This document shows, piece by piece, positions 57,015 to 64,000 of a stretch of DNA of 64,000 nt (within the stretch, counting starts at the first letter, position 1; each line of letters starts with the position of its first letter). Source of the stretch: Profundibacterium mesophilum KAUST100406-0324 (GTDB lineage Bacteria > Pseudomonadota > Alphaproteobacteria > Rhodobacterales > Rhodobacteraceae); NCBI RefSeq assembly GCF_009835145.1, contig NZ_APKE01000014.1:310001-374000 (forward strand), read 5' to 3'. The notes under the pieces were generated by a model, which saw only the letters and a list, made by a program, of their open reading frames with translations, was not told the DNA's origin and made no database searches. The position numbers and the translations under genes are program-made.

Positions 57015-57589
57015 TCCGTCATCCAGGTGATCGCGCGCTCGGGATCGGGACGGGGACGCTCGGGCGGTGCGCTGCTTTCGGTGCCGATATGGATCAGCCC
57101 CGCGATCCATTCGCCCTCGTCAAGGCCGAGCCCCTCGGCGGCGAAACCGCTGTCATGGCTGGCCCAGCCCGAGAGCCAGTTCGCGCCCCAGCCGGCGGCG
57201 AGCGCGGCATTGAGCAGTTGCATGCAGACGGCGCCCGCCGAAAGGGTTTGCTCGATCCGCGGGATCTTCTCGGAAGGGACGGGGCAGGCGATGACCGCCA
57301 CGGCGAGATGCGCGTTTGAAAAATGGCTGCCCTGCTTTTCGATATCCGCCGGTTCGCGGCCCAGCGCGTCGCCCCGCACGGCCGCGAGCCGGCCGAGACG
57401 CTGCAGCGCGGCCCGTTCGAGCACGATGAGGCGCCATGGCTCGAGCTTGCCGTGATCGGGGCTGCGCAGCGCGATCTGCAAAAGCGGCAAGAGCGCCTCG
57501 CGCGCGGGAATCGGCGGGCCGAGCGTCTTGGCCGGCCGCGAGCGGCGGCTTGACAGGAAGGCGAGGGTCTCTGGGCTGGGGCGCGGCAT
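57011..57589 (-). CDS. Nitroreductase family protein
   Basis: 192 residues, FMN-dependent nitroreductase fold, YdjA-like subfamily by its short length. Features: LSSRRSRPAKTLGPP near the start (FMN phosphate Arg), SPDHGKLEPWRLIVLE, and the helix AGAVCMQLLNAALAAGWGANWLSGW. GAAGGAG with 7-base spacing supports ATG 57589. It reduces nitro or quinone compounds with NAD(P)H; the physiological substrate is unknown. The EI24-like gene overlaps its end by four bases, so they are co-transcribed. Confidence 0.88.
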   Translation of the reverse strand: MPRPSPETLAFLSSRRSRPAKTLGPPIPAREALLPLLQIALRSPDHGKLEPWRLIVLERAALQRLGRLAAVRGDALGREPADIEKQGSHFSNAHLAVAVIACPVPSEKIPRIEQTLSAGAVCMQLLNAALAAGWGANWLSGWASHDSGFAAEGLGLDEGEWIAGLIHIGTESSAPPERPRPDPERAITWMTE

Positions 57590-57894
57590 CGCGAAGCTCC
57601 TTCGGCAGGTGAACGTCGTCCGGTCGGGCAAGGTTCGGTAGGGCGGGGTTCGGGCGAGATCGGGTTGGGTGGAGGGCATGCGGGCCGAGGCCTCGGACGC
57701 GTTTGCCCGGCGGCGGCCGGCCCCGCCCGGCGGCACACGGTTTTCCGCAGTTTCCGTGCCGGGGTCAAGCGGTGCGCGATGCACGGAAATGGCGCCGTGG
57801 CCGATCACCGCGCAAGCCGGGGCAGGCCGCATTCCGGTCCCACGGGCGGGATGACTCGCACGTTGAGGCATTGGCGCCGGGAGGGCGATTTTCC
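57590..57894. other. 305-base intergenic region
   Basis: No supported gene. It contains a G-rich run of near-repeats of GGTTCGG (57627-57665) upstream of the nitroreductase on the opposite strand. Open frames here are Arg-rich and lack motifs. Confidence 0.4.
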
Positions 57895-58131
57895 CTAGCG
57901 CCGGCGCGACAGTCGGTAGCTGCCTTCCGGAAGGTCAAGCGCGGCGGCGAGATCGGCAAGCTGCGCGCTCGACAAGGTGACGGTGGCGACGCTGTCGGTG
58001 CGCGGATCGTATTGCTCGAGCGTGACGCATTCGGCGAAGGCGTTCACGGTCACATCCTCCTGTCGGTGCCCGGCGGGGTCGTCGACGAGGGTGATCACGG
58101 TCGCGTCGAATTCGTGTTCGATGGTAAACAT
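57895..58131 (-). CDS. Small hypothetical protein
   Basis: 78 residues, predominantly acidic, beginning MFTIEHEFDATVITLVDD and ending in a basic SRRR tail. A beta-rich N-terminal half and one helix (SSAQLADLAAALD) are predicted. No family is recognised. Balanced composition and typical codon use distinguish it from the Arg-rich frames around it. It is divergent from the M48 lipoprotein gene with 155 bases between. Confidence 0.6.
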   Translation of the reverse strand: MFTIEHEFDATVITLVDDPAGHRQEDVTVNAFAECVTLEQYDPRTDSVATVTLSSAQLADLAAALDLPEGSYRLSRRR

Positions 58132-58286
58132 GACCCGAGCCTAGCGGATCGGCAAGGCGCCGCAAGCGGTCACTGCACGGGGCAAGGTGCGGGCGGGCGG
58201 TGGGGACGGGGCGACCCCGGAGGGGTGGAGGTCCGTGCCGCGCGGGCTATGCTGTGGGCTACAGGGACATGCAGCAGGAGCTTTCG

Positions 58287-59045
58287 ATGATGAGATGGAT
58301 CGCCATTGTGGGACTGGCCGCCGTGACGGCCTGCGGCCCGGTCGTGGTGAGCGGACCCGGACCGCTCGGCGCGCCCGGCACCGGCACATCCGCGCCGCGT
58401 CCGGCGCCCGCACCGGCGCCGAGCCGCGCCGAGGTCCCGCGCGCCCAGGTGAACGCCCAGCTCGCGGCGCGCAACTTCGTCTCCGTCGTCTCGCGGGTGG
58501 AGCCGGTGGCCGAGGCCGAATGCCGGGCCCGCACGCGCGGCACGAATTGCGACTTCGCCATCGCGGTGGACGATACGCGCGGCGCCCCGCCCAACGCCTT
58601 CCAGACGCTCGACCGCAATGGGCGGCCGGTGATCGGCTTCACCCTCGCGCTCATCGCGCAGGTGCGCAACCAGGACGAACTGGCCTTCATCCTCGGGCAC
58701 GAGGCGGCGCATCATATCGCCGGCCATATCTCGCGCGGGCAGCGATCGGCTGTGACGGGCGCGGTGCTGGCCGGGATCCTGGCACAGGTGGGCGGCGCGG
58801 ATGCGACCGTGGTGCGGGAGGCGCAGAATGTCGGCGCGACCCTCAATTCACGCCGTTTCTCCAAGGATTTCGAGCTCGAGGCCGATGCACTGGGAACGGT
58901 GATCGCGGCCAGGAGCGGGTTTGATCCGGTGCGCGGGGCCGAATATTTCGCCCGCATCCCCGATCCGGGCAATCGCTTCCTTGGCACCCATCCGCCCAAT
59001 GCCGAGCGCATCGCCACCGTGCGCCGCACCGCCGCCGGCCTCTGA
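58287..59045 (+). CDS. M48-like metalloprotease lipoprotein
   Basis: 252 residues. AGGAG (58276-58280) supports ATG 58287, giving a lipoprotein signal with the lipobox ending in Cys16 (AAVTAC). A Pro/Ala linker leads to a peptidase M48-type domain: HEAAHHIAGH (138-147; Zn ligands H138, H142, catalytic E139), third ligand Glu in FELEADALG, and the C-terminal THPPNAERI motif. It is probably an envelope protease or chaperone (BepA-like). The IMPACT-family gene starts 10 bases after its stop. Confidence 0.88.
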   Translation: MMRWIAIVGLAAVTACGPVVVSGPGPLGAPGTGTSAPRPAPAPAPSRAEVPRAQVNAQLAARNFVSVVSRVEPVAEAECRARTRGTNCDFAIAVDDTRGAPPNAFQTLDRNGRPVIGFTLALIAQVRNQDELAFILGHEAAHHIAGHISRGQRSAVTGAVLAGILAQVGGADATVVREAQNVGATLNSRRFSKDFELEADALGTVIAARSGFDPVRGAEYFARIPDPGNRFLGTHPPNAERIATVRRTAAGL

Positions 59046-59055
59046 GGGGAGGGGC

Positions 59056-59424
59056 GTGGCGCTCAGGGTCCTGACGGGCGTTCTGAACGACCGGGGGTCG
59101 AAATATGCCGTCTCCGGCGGCCCGGCTCGTGACCGGGCCGGCGCCGAGGCCCTGCGCGCCGAGCTTCTGCGGCGCAAGAAATTCGCGAAGGCCACGCATA
59201 ACAGCTGGGCCCTGCTGCCCAGTTCCGGCGATCCGGTCAAGGCCGATGACAGCGAGGCCGGCGCCGGGATGGTGATCCTCAGGATGCTCGAGCGCGAAGG
59301 GCTCCACGATCACATGGTCATCGTCACCCGCTGGTTCGGTGGCACCCATCTCGGCGGCGACCGCTTTCGCCACGTGCAGGACTGTGTGCGCCATTACCTG
59401 GCACAGCGCGGCGCAGGCGACTGA
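59056..59424 (+). CDS. IMPACT/YigZ (UPF0029) family protein
   Basis: 122 residues from GTG 59056, preceded by GAGGGGAGGGG; the open frame reaches back to 58921 but crosses the M48 gene. It has only the UPF0029 N-terminal domain, with KATHNSWALLPSSGDPVKADDSEAGAGM and RWFGGTHLGGDRFRHVQDC, the family signature. The domain occurs in eukaryotic IMPACT (translation regulation) and bacterial YigZ; the bacterial function is not settled. It is shorter than YigZ, lacking the second domain. Likely co-transcribed with the M48 gene. Confidence 0.85.
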   Translation: MALRVLTGVLNDRGSKYAVSGGPARDRAGAEALRAELLRRKKFAKATHNSWALLPSSGDPVKADDSEAGAGMVILRMLEREGLHDHMVIVTRWFGGTHLGGDRFRHVQDCVRHYLAQRGAGD

Positions 59425-59620
59425 CCGGCCCGTTCGTGGTATCCTGACCGGGCGAATCCCGCCGCGCGCCAGCGAGCAGTGCGGGTATCGAGGGCCGCAC
59501 GCGCGCGCACGAGAAAGCGGCGCGCGCTTGATGCCCGCGCCGCGCCGTCGGTCAGCGCCGGAATGGTAATCCGGCCGGCCGGGTTCGCGTCATAGCGTCG
59601 AGTTGGCCGGAGATGAAGGA

Positions 59621-60154
59621 ATGAACTTCTACCAGCGGACGAACCTGTCGATGGGGCTCGCGGTGATCTTCGGTCTGGAGCTGGCGATCGCGGACTGGAT
59701 GCGTGGTCCGGGGATTTCGGGGCCTGCGCTTCAGGCCTTCTTCTGGATCGCCTTCCAGTTCATGTTCCGCATCAAGCTGACGCTCGACGATCACTGGCAT
59801 TTCGGCGCGTCGGGTCCGCCCCTGAGCGATCGGCAACTTTTCACCGATCACATCCTGTCGTCGGTCTCCGCGCTGTTCTTCGCCCTCGCCGCGATCTTCT
59901 CGTTCCGCTTCGGCCCGAGCCTTTTGTTTTTCTGCTCAGGGCTGGCCACTGCGACCATCTGGATCCTGGTCCGTGCCGGAACACAGGCGCGCAACCTCGC
60001 CTGGCTCCGCTTCAACCTCGGCTATGGGGGGCTCGCCGCGCTGGCCTACTTGCTGCCGGGCGGGCTTGGCGTGATTGTCCTGCTGGGGGCCATGGCCCTT
60101 CTGCTGCGTGACCTGATCGTGAGCGAGACACCCGACAGGATGCCGGCCCGCTGA
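59621..60154 (+). CDS. Hypothetical polytopic membrane protein
   Basis: 177 residues with about five membrane segments (for example 11-28, 37-50, 75-95, 98-115, 140-158). GGAG is 8 bases before ATG 59621. No family is recognised. The short loops and the conserved-looking SDRQLFTDH and RFNLGYGGLAALAYLL stretches suggest a real membrane protein. It is convergent with rimO, whose stop is 21 bases away. Confidence 0.65.
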   Translation: MNFYQRTNLSMGLAVIFGLELAIADWMRGPGISGPALQAFFWIAFQFMFRIKLTLDDHWHFGASGPPLSDRQLFTDHILSSVSALFFALAAIFSFRFGPSLLFFCSGLATATIWILVRAGTQARNLAWLRFNLGYGGLAALAYLLPGGLGVIVLLGAMALLLRDLIVSETPDRMPAR

Positions 60155-60175
60155 GCGCGCGCCGCAGGCTCTTGG

Positions 60176-61552
60176 TCAGACCCGGCAGCCCCAGAGATCG
60201 TATTCGCCGGCCTCGTCGACCTTGACGGTGACCATATCGCCGACCTTCAGCCCTTGCGTGCCCTCGTCGATGAAGAGGTTGCCGTCGATCTCGGGCGCGT
60301 CGGCGGCGGTGCGGCAGGTGGCCACGCCATCCTCGTCGATCTCGTCGACCAGAACCTGCATCACCTGCCCGAGCTTGGCGGCGAGCTTTTCCTCTGAAAT
60401 GGCCTGCGCCTTTTCCATGAACCGCTCCCAGCGCTCCTGCTTGATCGCCTCGGGGACGTGATCGGGCAGGGCATTGGAGCGTGCGCCGGCGACATTCTCG
60501 TATTTGAAGCAGCCCACCCGGTCGAGCCGGGCCTCGTCGAGCCAGTCCAGCAGGTGGGTGAACTCTTCCTCGGTCTCGCCGGGATAGCCGACGATGAAGG
60601 TCGAGCGCAGCGTGATGTCGGGACAGACGGCGCGCCAGGCCGCGATCTCCTCGAGCGTCTTCGAGCCGGCGGCGGGACGGGCCATGCGGCGCAGCACGTC
60701 GGGATGCGAGTGCTGGAAGGGAATGTCGAGATAGGGCAGCAGCCCGTTCGAGGGGTCGGCCATGATCGGGATCAGGTCACGCACATGGGGGTAGGGATAG
60801 ATGTAATGCAGCCGCACCCATGCGCCGAGGCTCCCCAGGTCACGCGCGAGATCGGTGACATGCGCCCGGTGGCCGCGCTCCTCGGCATATTTGATGTCGA
60901 GCCCGTAGGCGCTGGTATCCTGGCTGATGACGAGCAGCTCCTTCACCCCCGCGCTCACCAGTTTTTCGGCCTCGCGCATCACCGCATGGGCGGGGCGCGA
61001 GCGCAGCCGGCCGCGCATGTCGGGAATGATGCAGAACTTGCACTTGTGATTGCAGCCCTCGGAGATCTTCACATAGCTGTAATGGCGCGGCGTCAGCGAC
61101 ACCCCGCTGGCGGGCAGCAAATCGACGAAGGGATCGGGGCTGGGCGGCACGGCACCATGCACCGCGTCGAGCACCTGTTCGTATTGATGCGGCCCGGTGA
61201 CGGCGAGGATGCGCGGATGATGCTCGCGAATATAGTCGGGCTCGGCCCCAAGGCAGCCGGTGACGATGACCTTGCCGTTCTCGCTCAGGGCCTCGCCGAT
61301 CGCATCGAGGCTTTCGGCCTTGGCACTGTCGAGAAAGCCGCAGGTATTCACGATCACCGCATCCGCCCCGGCATAATCGGCCGAGATGCCGTAGCCCTCT
61401 GCGCGCAGCCGCGTCAGGATGCGCTCGCTGTCCACGAGGGCCTTGGGACAGCCGAGGCTGACCATGCCGATGGTGGGCTGACCGCTGCGCGCGGTCTCGG
61501 TGACGCGGGCGCGGGCAAGATCGGGGCGGAGGTCGGGCGGGTTCTGGCTCAT
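60176..61552 (-). CDS. rimO: Ribosomal protein S12 methylthiotransferase
   Basis: 458 residues from ATG 61552 ([10 protein letters not shown]). The N-terminal UPF0004 domain has [15 protein letters not shown] and [13 protein letters not shown] with its [4Fe-4S] Cys. The radical-SAM motif is CNHKCKFC, and a C-terminal TRAM-like domain ends the protein ([12 protein letters not shown]). Together with the LGCPKAL/GCPK pattern this is RimO rather than MiaB. It beta-methylthiolates Asp88 of S12. It stands alone on the - strand. Confidence 0.95.
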   Translation of the reverse strand: MSQNPPDLRPDLARARVTETARSGQPTIGMVSLGCPKALVDSERILTRLRAEGYGISADYAGADAVIVNTCGFLDSAKAESLDAIGEALSENGKVIVTGCLGAEPDYIREHHPRILAVTGPHQYEQVLDAVHGAVPPSPDPFVDLLPASGVSLTPRHYSYVKISEGCNHKCKFCIIPDMRGRLRSRPAHAVMREAEKLVSAGVKELLVISQDTSAYGLDIKYAEERGHRAHVTDLARDLGSLGAWVRLHYIYPYPHVRDLIPIMADPSNGLLPYLDIPFQHSHPDVLRRMARPAAGSKTLEEIAAWRAVCPDITLRSTFIVGYPGETEEEFTHLLDWLDEARLDRVGCFKYENVAGARSNALPDHVPEAIKQERWERFMEKAQAISEEKLAAKLGQVMQVLVDEIDEDGVATCRTAADAPEIDGNLFIDEGTQGLKVGDMVTVKVDEAGEYDLWGCRV

Positions 61553-61829
61553 GGCGGTGCTATAGGCGAAAGGATGCATGGGGGGAATGTGCAACTTGAA
61601 CGCAGGGGGCAGCGCCCCGTGCCCGGCCGCTAATTGTCGCTTGCCCCTCTTTTAGCCTGGAGCCGTTCTGGAGAGCCCGCCCGGGACCGGTAGGTGCTCT
61701 AGGAAGAACGTGCACTGGCTCGGCTGCAAGAGCACTTGGGTGACGACTTGATCCAACCAACCAATTCCGCGCGAGGAAAAGCCGACATCCCAGTGGCCAC
61801 GAAAATCAGATCGTGTAGAAGGCCAGGCG
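61553..61829. other. Intergenic stretch with locally lower GC
   Basis: 277 bases between rimO and the CocE/NonD gene with no recognisable gene. Bases 61670-61830 are clearly less GC-rich than average and lack the codon rhythm of neighbouring genes; this may be a remnant or a junction. No inverted-repeat ends of an insertion sequence were found. Confidence 0.45.
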
Positions 61830-63845
61830 TCAGGAAAACCGTCTCGGTATCGACGCGGTGAAATCATGCTCCCGCTCAAGCTCGTCGTTGCACCAGGCGC
61901 GCAGCTTTGCGCTGATGTGGTAGGATTCGCCATCACATGTCAGACGTGTCCATGTCTCGGTTCGGACGCGCCAGTCATCACGAGCCATCTCGTGCATCCA
62001 GGTTGCCTCTCCCTCCGCGGATCGCGGATCGGATGGCAGCACCGAATAGCGCTCGTTTCCTTCGGCGGAATGGAAGAACCGGTGCGGCTCGATTATTGCG
62101 GCCCCCTCGTGGTCGCGGGTCTCCACGGTCACGCGGCCTGTGTCGAGATCCTCACTCAGGCGCCATTCCGAGCGGGGGGGCTGGCGGAACGAGACGTCCA
62201 GCGGCGTGCCGGCACGGGGCGGGGGAAAATCCGGCAAAGGCAGGACCGGATCCGCGCGCAGCGGCAAGACAAGCTCCGAGGCGCCGGGCAAGATGGTCAG
62301 TGTCACGGGGTCCGGTGCGGGCCAGGCGATCGGAAAATAGCTCGTGGACAGCGACAGGCGCAGGCGATGGCCGGCGCGCAGGGTCTGGGCGATGTGTTTG
62401 AACGAGATCTCCATGATATAGATCTCGCCCGGGACCAGATCGGCGGGCGCGGCATGTCCGTCGCGGTGGCAGAGATTGAGAAGGCCGTAGCTGATGCGGG
62501 TGGACGCGCCGCCGGGCGAGACATCGACCAAACGGGCGGCGATCTGCGCGACCGGTTGATCGACGCGGCAGTGCAGGCGCAGGCGGGCGTCGCCGACGAT
62601 GTGGAGGTCGGCCTCCAGGGGGGCGGTCTCGAAGGGCAGGCTGCCGGCATCGTCGCGCCGCTGGTCGCTCGGCTGGTCGCCCGGATGGGCATAGGAGCAC
62701 CACTTGCCGCCATGCACGCCGACCCAAAGCGGCGAGCAGATCGAGAGGTCCGGGCCGGACCGACCGGGGCCGCGGATGAGGGATTGATCCGATCCCAGGC
62801 CAAACGCGACCGGCTCGACATTCGGCGAGGGCCAGGCCGGCTCGCCGATCCAGACACCGTCGCGCGAATCGTAATGGCTGCGCGGCTCGGCTGCATCCTG
62901 CAGGAACAGGCGGAGGGGGGGCTCGGCCATGATGCCGGTCTCGCGCCCCTTGAGCCAGTGATCCCACCAGCGGGTCTCTTCCGACAGCCAGTCGATCGCC
63001 GGACCCGGCGCGCCAAGGTGCGGATAGCGGTGTGCCCACGGTCCGACGATGCCCTTGGCGGGGCTTTTCAAATTCTCGAGCAGCCGGAATACCGAGCGGC
63101 AGTAGCCGTCGGCCCAGCCGGAGACCGCATAGACCGGAACCTGGATGTCGTCCCAGTTCTCGCAGACCGAGCCGTGACGCCAGAAGTCGTCGCGGGTCTG
63201 GTGGGACAACCAGGTTTCCAGCCAGAGACCGGAGTCGTCGAGCCTCTGGTGCCACATCTCGCGCCATTTCTCGCCGACGTGCTCGGGGTCCGGGGGCAGC
63301 GTGTTGATCCCGAACATAACCGACGCCCAGGAGAGTTGGTCGCAGAGCGGCACACCGCCCATGTAATGGATGTCGTCGGCATAGCGGTCGTCGGTCGAGC
63401 AGATCGTCACTACCGCCTTCAGCGCAGGTGGTCGGAGCGCCGCGATCTGGAGGCCGTTGAATCCGCCCCAGGAAATACCAACGATCCCGACGCCGCCGTC
63501 GCACCAGGGCTGCTCTGCGAGCCAAGCGATCACGTCGCAGCCGTCGGCCAGTTCGATCTCGGTGTATTCGTCCTCCATCAGGCCTTCGGATTCGCCGGTG
63601 CCTCGCAGGTCGACGCGGACATAGGCGTAGTCGCGGGCAGCAAGCCAGGGCGCGCGGGCAGCGTCGCGTTCCAGCGTCTTGTCGTTCTTGCGATAGGGAA
63701 TGTATTCGAGGATCGCGGGCACCGGCGCGGTCTCGGCCCCCTCGGGCATCCAGATGCGCGCGGCCAGCAATGTGCCGTCGGGCATCGGGATCTCGACATG
63801 TTCGCGTTCAACCACGCGACGTGGCAGGTCGGTGTCGATCTTCAT
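61830..63845 (-). CDS. CocE/NonD family alpha/beta hydrolase
   Basis: 671 residues. The N-terminal alpha/beta hydrolase domain has the catalytic Ser in GISWGG, an Asp in the SGWADGYCRS region, and His in GPWAHRYPH. The C-terminal about 220 residues are the jelly-roll domain of X-Pro dipeptidyl-peptidase/cocaine-esterase proteins (for example EADLHIVGDARLRLH, YIMEISFKHIAQTLRAGHRLRLSLS). It hydrolyses esters or amides of unknown identity and lacks a signal peptide. Family members are common in Rhodobacterales. A - strand gene of unknown type starts upstream and is cut by the window end. Confidence 0.88.
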   Translation of the reverse strand: MKIDTDLPRRVVEREHVEIPMPDGTLLAARIWMPEGAETAPVPAILEYIPYRKNDKTLERDAARAPWLAARDYAYVRVDLRGTGESEGLMEDEYTEIELADGCDVIAWLAEQPWCDGGVGIVGISWGGFNGLQIAALRPPALKAVVTICSTDDRYADDIHYMGGVPLCDQLSWASVMFGINTLPPDPEHVGEKWREMWHQRLDDSGLWLETWLSHQTRDDFWRHGSVCENWDDIQVPVYAVSGWADGYCRSVFRLLENLKSPAKGIVGPWAHRYPHLGAPGPAIDWLSEETRWWDHWLKGRETGIMAEPPLRLFLQDAAEPRSHYDSRDGVWIGEPAWPSPNVEPVAFGLGSDQSLIRGPGRSGPDLSICSPLWVGVHGGKWCSYAHPGDQPSDQRRDDAGSLPFETAPLEADLHIVGDARLRLHCRVDQPVAQIAARLVDVSPGGASTRISYGLLNLCHRDGHAAPADLVPGEIYIMEISFKHIAQTLRAGHRLRLSLSTSYFPIAWPAPDPVTLTILPGASELVLPLRADPVLPLPDFPPPRAGTPLDVSFRQPPRSEWRLSEDLDTGRVTVETRDHEGAAIIEPHRFFHSAEGNERYSVLPSDPRSAEGEATWMHEMARDDWRVRTETWTRLTCDGESYHISAKLRAWCNDELEREHDFTASIPRRFS

Positions 63846-63907
63846 GTAACTGTCTCCGGTCCGGTCGGCATTTCACTACCGCGCCGCGTTGGCGGGAGCC
63901 AGCGCGG

Positions 63908-64000
63908 CTAGTCCTCGATGTCGGTGAACTCGTAGTTCAACCGTTTCATCACCTGCTCGTAGTTCCACAAGAGCTTCGATGTCGTGCCGGCTCCCATCCA
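63908..64000 (-). CDS. C-terminal fragment of an unidentified gene
   Basis: 30 codons are visible, ending EFTDIED and a TAG stop (63908-63910); the rest lies beyond the window. The fragment has a basic amphipathic helix-like stretch but no diagnostic motif. It is 62 bases before the CocE/NonD gene on the same strand, so a shared operon is plausible. Confidence 0.5.
   Translation of the reverse strand, partial: WMGAGTTSKLLWNYEQVMKRLNYEFTDIED

Noticed and set aside
61652-61936. 94-codon open frame on - near the CocE/NonD gene, considered as a transposase remnant
   Set aside because: No transposase motif or terminal inverted repeats could be found, and it overlaps the 3' end of the hydrolase gene in another frame.

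Overview
The window is a gene-dense, GC-rich chromosomal segment with strong G/C preference at third codon positions. It contains no rRNA, no recognisable tRNA, no intact insertion sequence and no CRISPR array. The gene content points to an alphaproteobacterium of the Rhodobacterales (Rhodobacteraceae): a bacterial-type phosphatidylcholine synthase, the SRP RNA/dnaX/ybaB/recR core, a methylmalonyl-CoA epimerase followed by a DUF1467 gene, a MATE/TruA/YcjX/YcjF block and an oxidative-stress-type FAD protein/DUF1365/DUF3833/SDR cluster. Genus cannot be fixed from the sequence alone.

Left part (1-16974, almost all on +). Positions 1-3224 hold a four-gene set (flavin amine-oxidase-like protein cut by the window edge, DUF1365, DUF3833, short-chain dehydrogenase) that usually accompanies a cyclopropane-fatty-acid-synthase-like methyltransferase; no such enzyme lies within the visible part. 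Next is an orphan molybdopterin formate dehydrogenase alpha subunit (3388-6168). Positions 6436-15160 look like one uptake-and-activation system: a long-chain-type acyl-CoA synthetase, a complete branched-chain-amino-acid-type ABC importer (two ATPases, two permeases, one binding protein) and a PaaK-like ligase, with tandem hairpins after the binding-protein gene and an operator-like palindrome on the likely -10 box of the ligase. A secreted protein with a caspase-like fold that has lost its catalytic residues and carries two peptidoglycan-binding-like domains follows (15178-16974).

Middle part (17154-45720). Here are an HExxH lipoprotein, a DUF3047 protein, a CatB-like acetyltransferase, parE, a sugar-epimerase-like protein, a DUF808 membrane protein, a MATE exporter, truA, the ycjX/ycjF-like pair, ileS with a good promoter, DUF3253, a DMT exporter whose coding sequence contains a parS-like palindrome, phosphatidylcholine synthase, an SRPBCC protein, nudC, a Tat-exported cyclic-nucleotide phosphodiesterase/nucleotidase and a HAD phosphatase. 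Then come the small bacterial SRP RNA, two small membrane proteins, dnaX-ybaB-recR, a metallo-beta-lactamase-fold protein, a YbjN protein, proC and a CsaA-like tRNA-binding protein.

Right part (45717-64000). On - are tdk, carB and a GT87-type membrane glycosyltransferase. On + are aspS and a 20-residue cationic micro-ORF followed by a terminator. After a 592-base stretch without a convincing gene come an orphan MT-A70 methyltransferase, a hemerythrin-domain protein and a 43-residue membrane peptide (all -), methylmalonyl-CoA epimerase with DUF1467 (+), a CysZ/EI24-like membrane protein with a nitroreductase (-), an M48 lipoprotein with an IMPACT/YigZ-family protein (+), rimO (-) and a CocE/NonD hydrolase (-). 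The extreme end holds the last codons of an unidentified - strand gene.

Most genes are housekeeping or widely conserved. The candidates for undescribed biology are the pseudo-caspase, the 20-residue peptide after aspS, the parS-like site with its unusual codons, the orphan MT-A70 methyltransferase, and the acyl-CoA-ligase/ABC/PaaK-like system with its unknown substrate.
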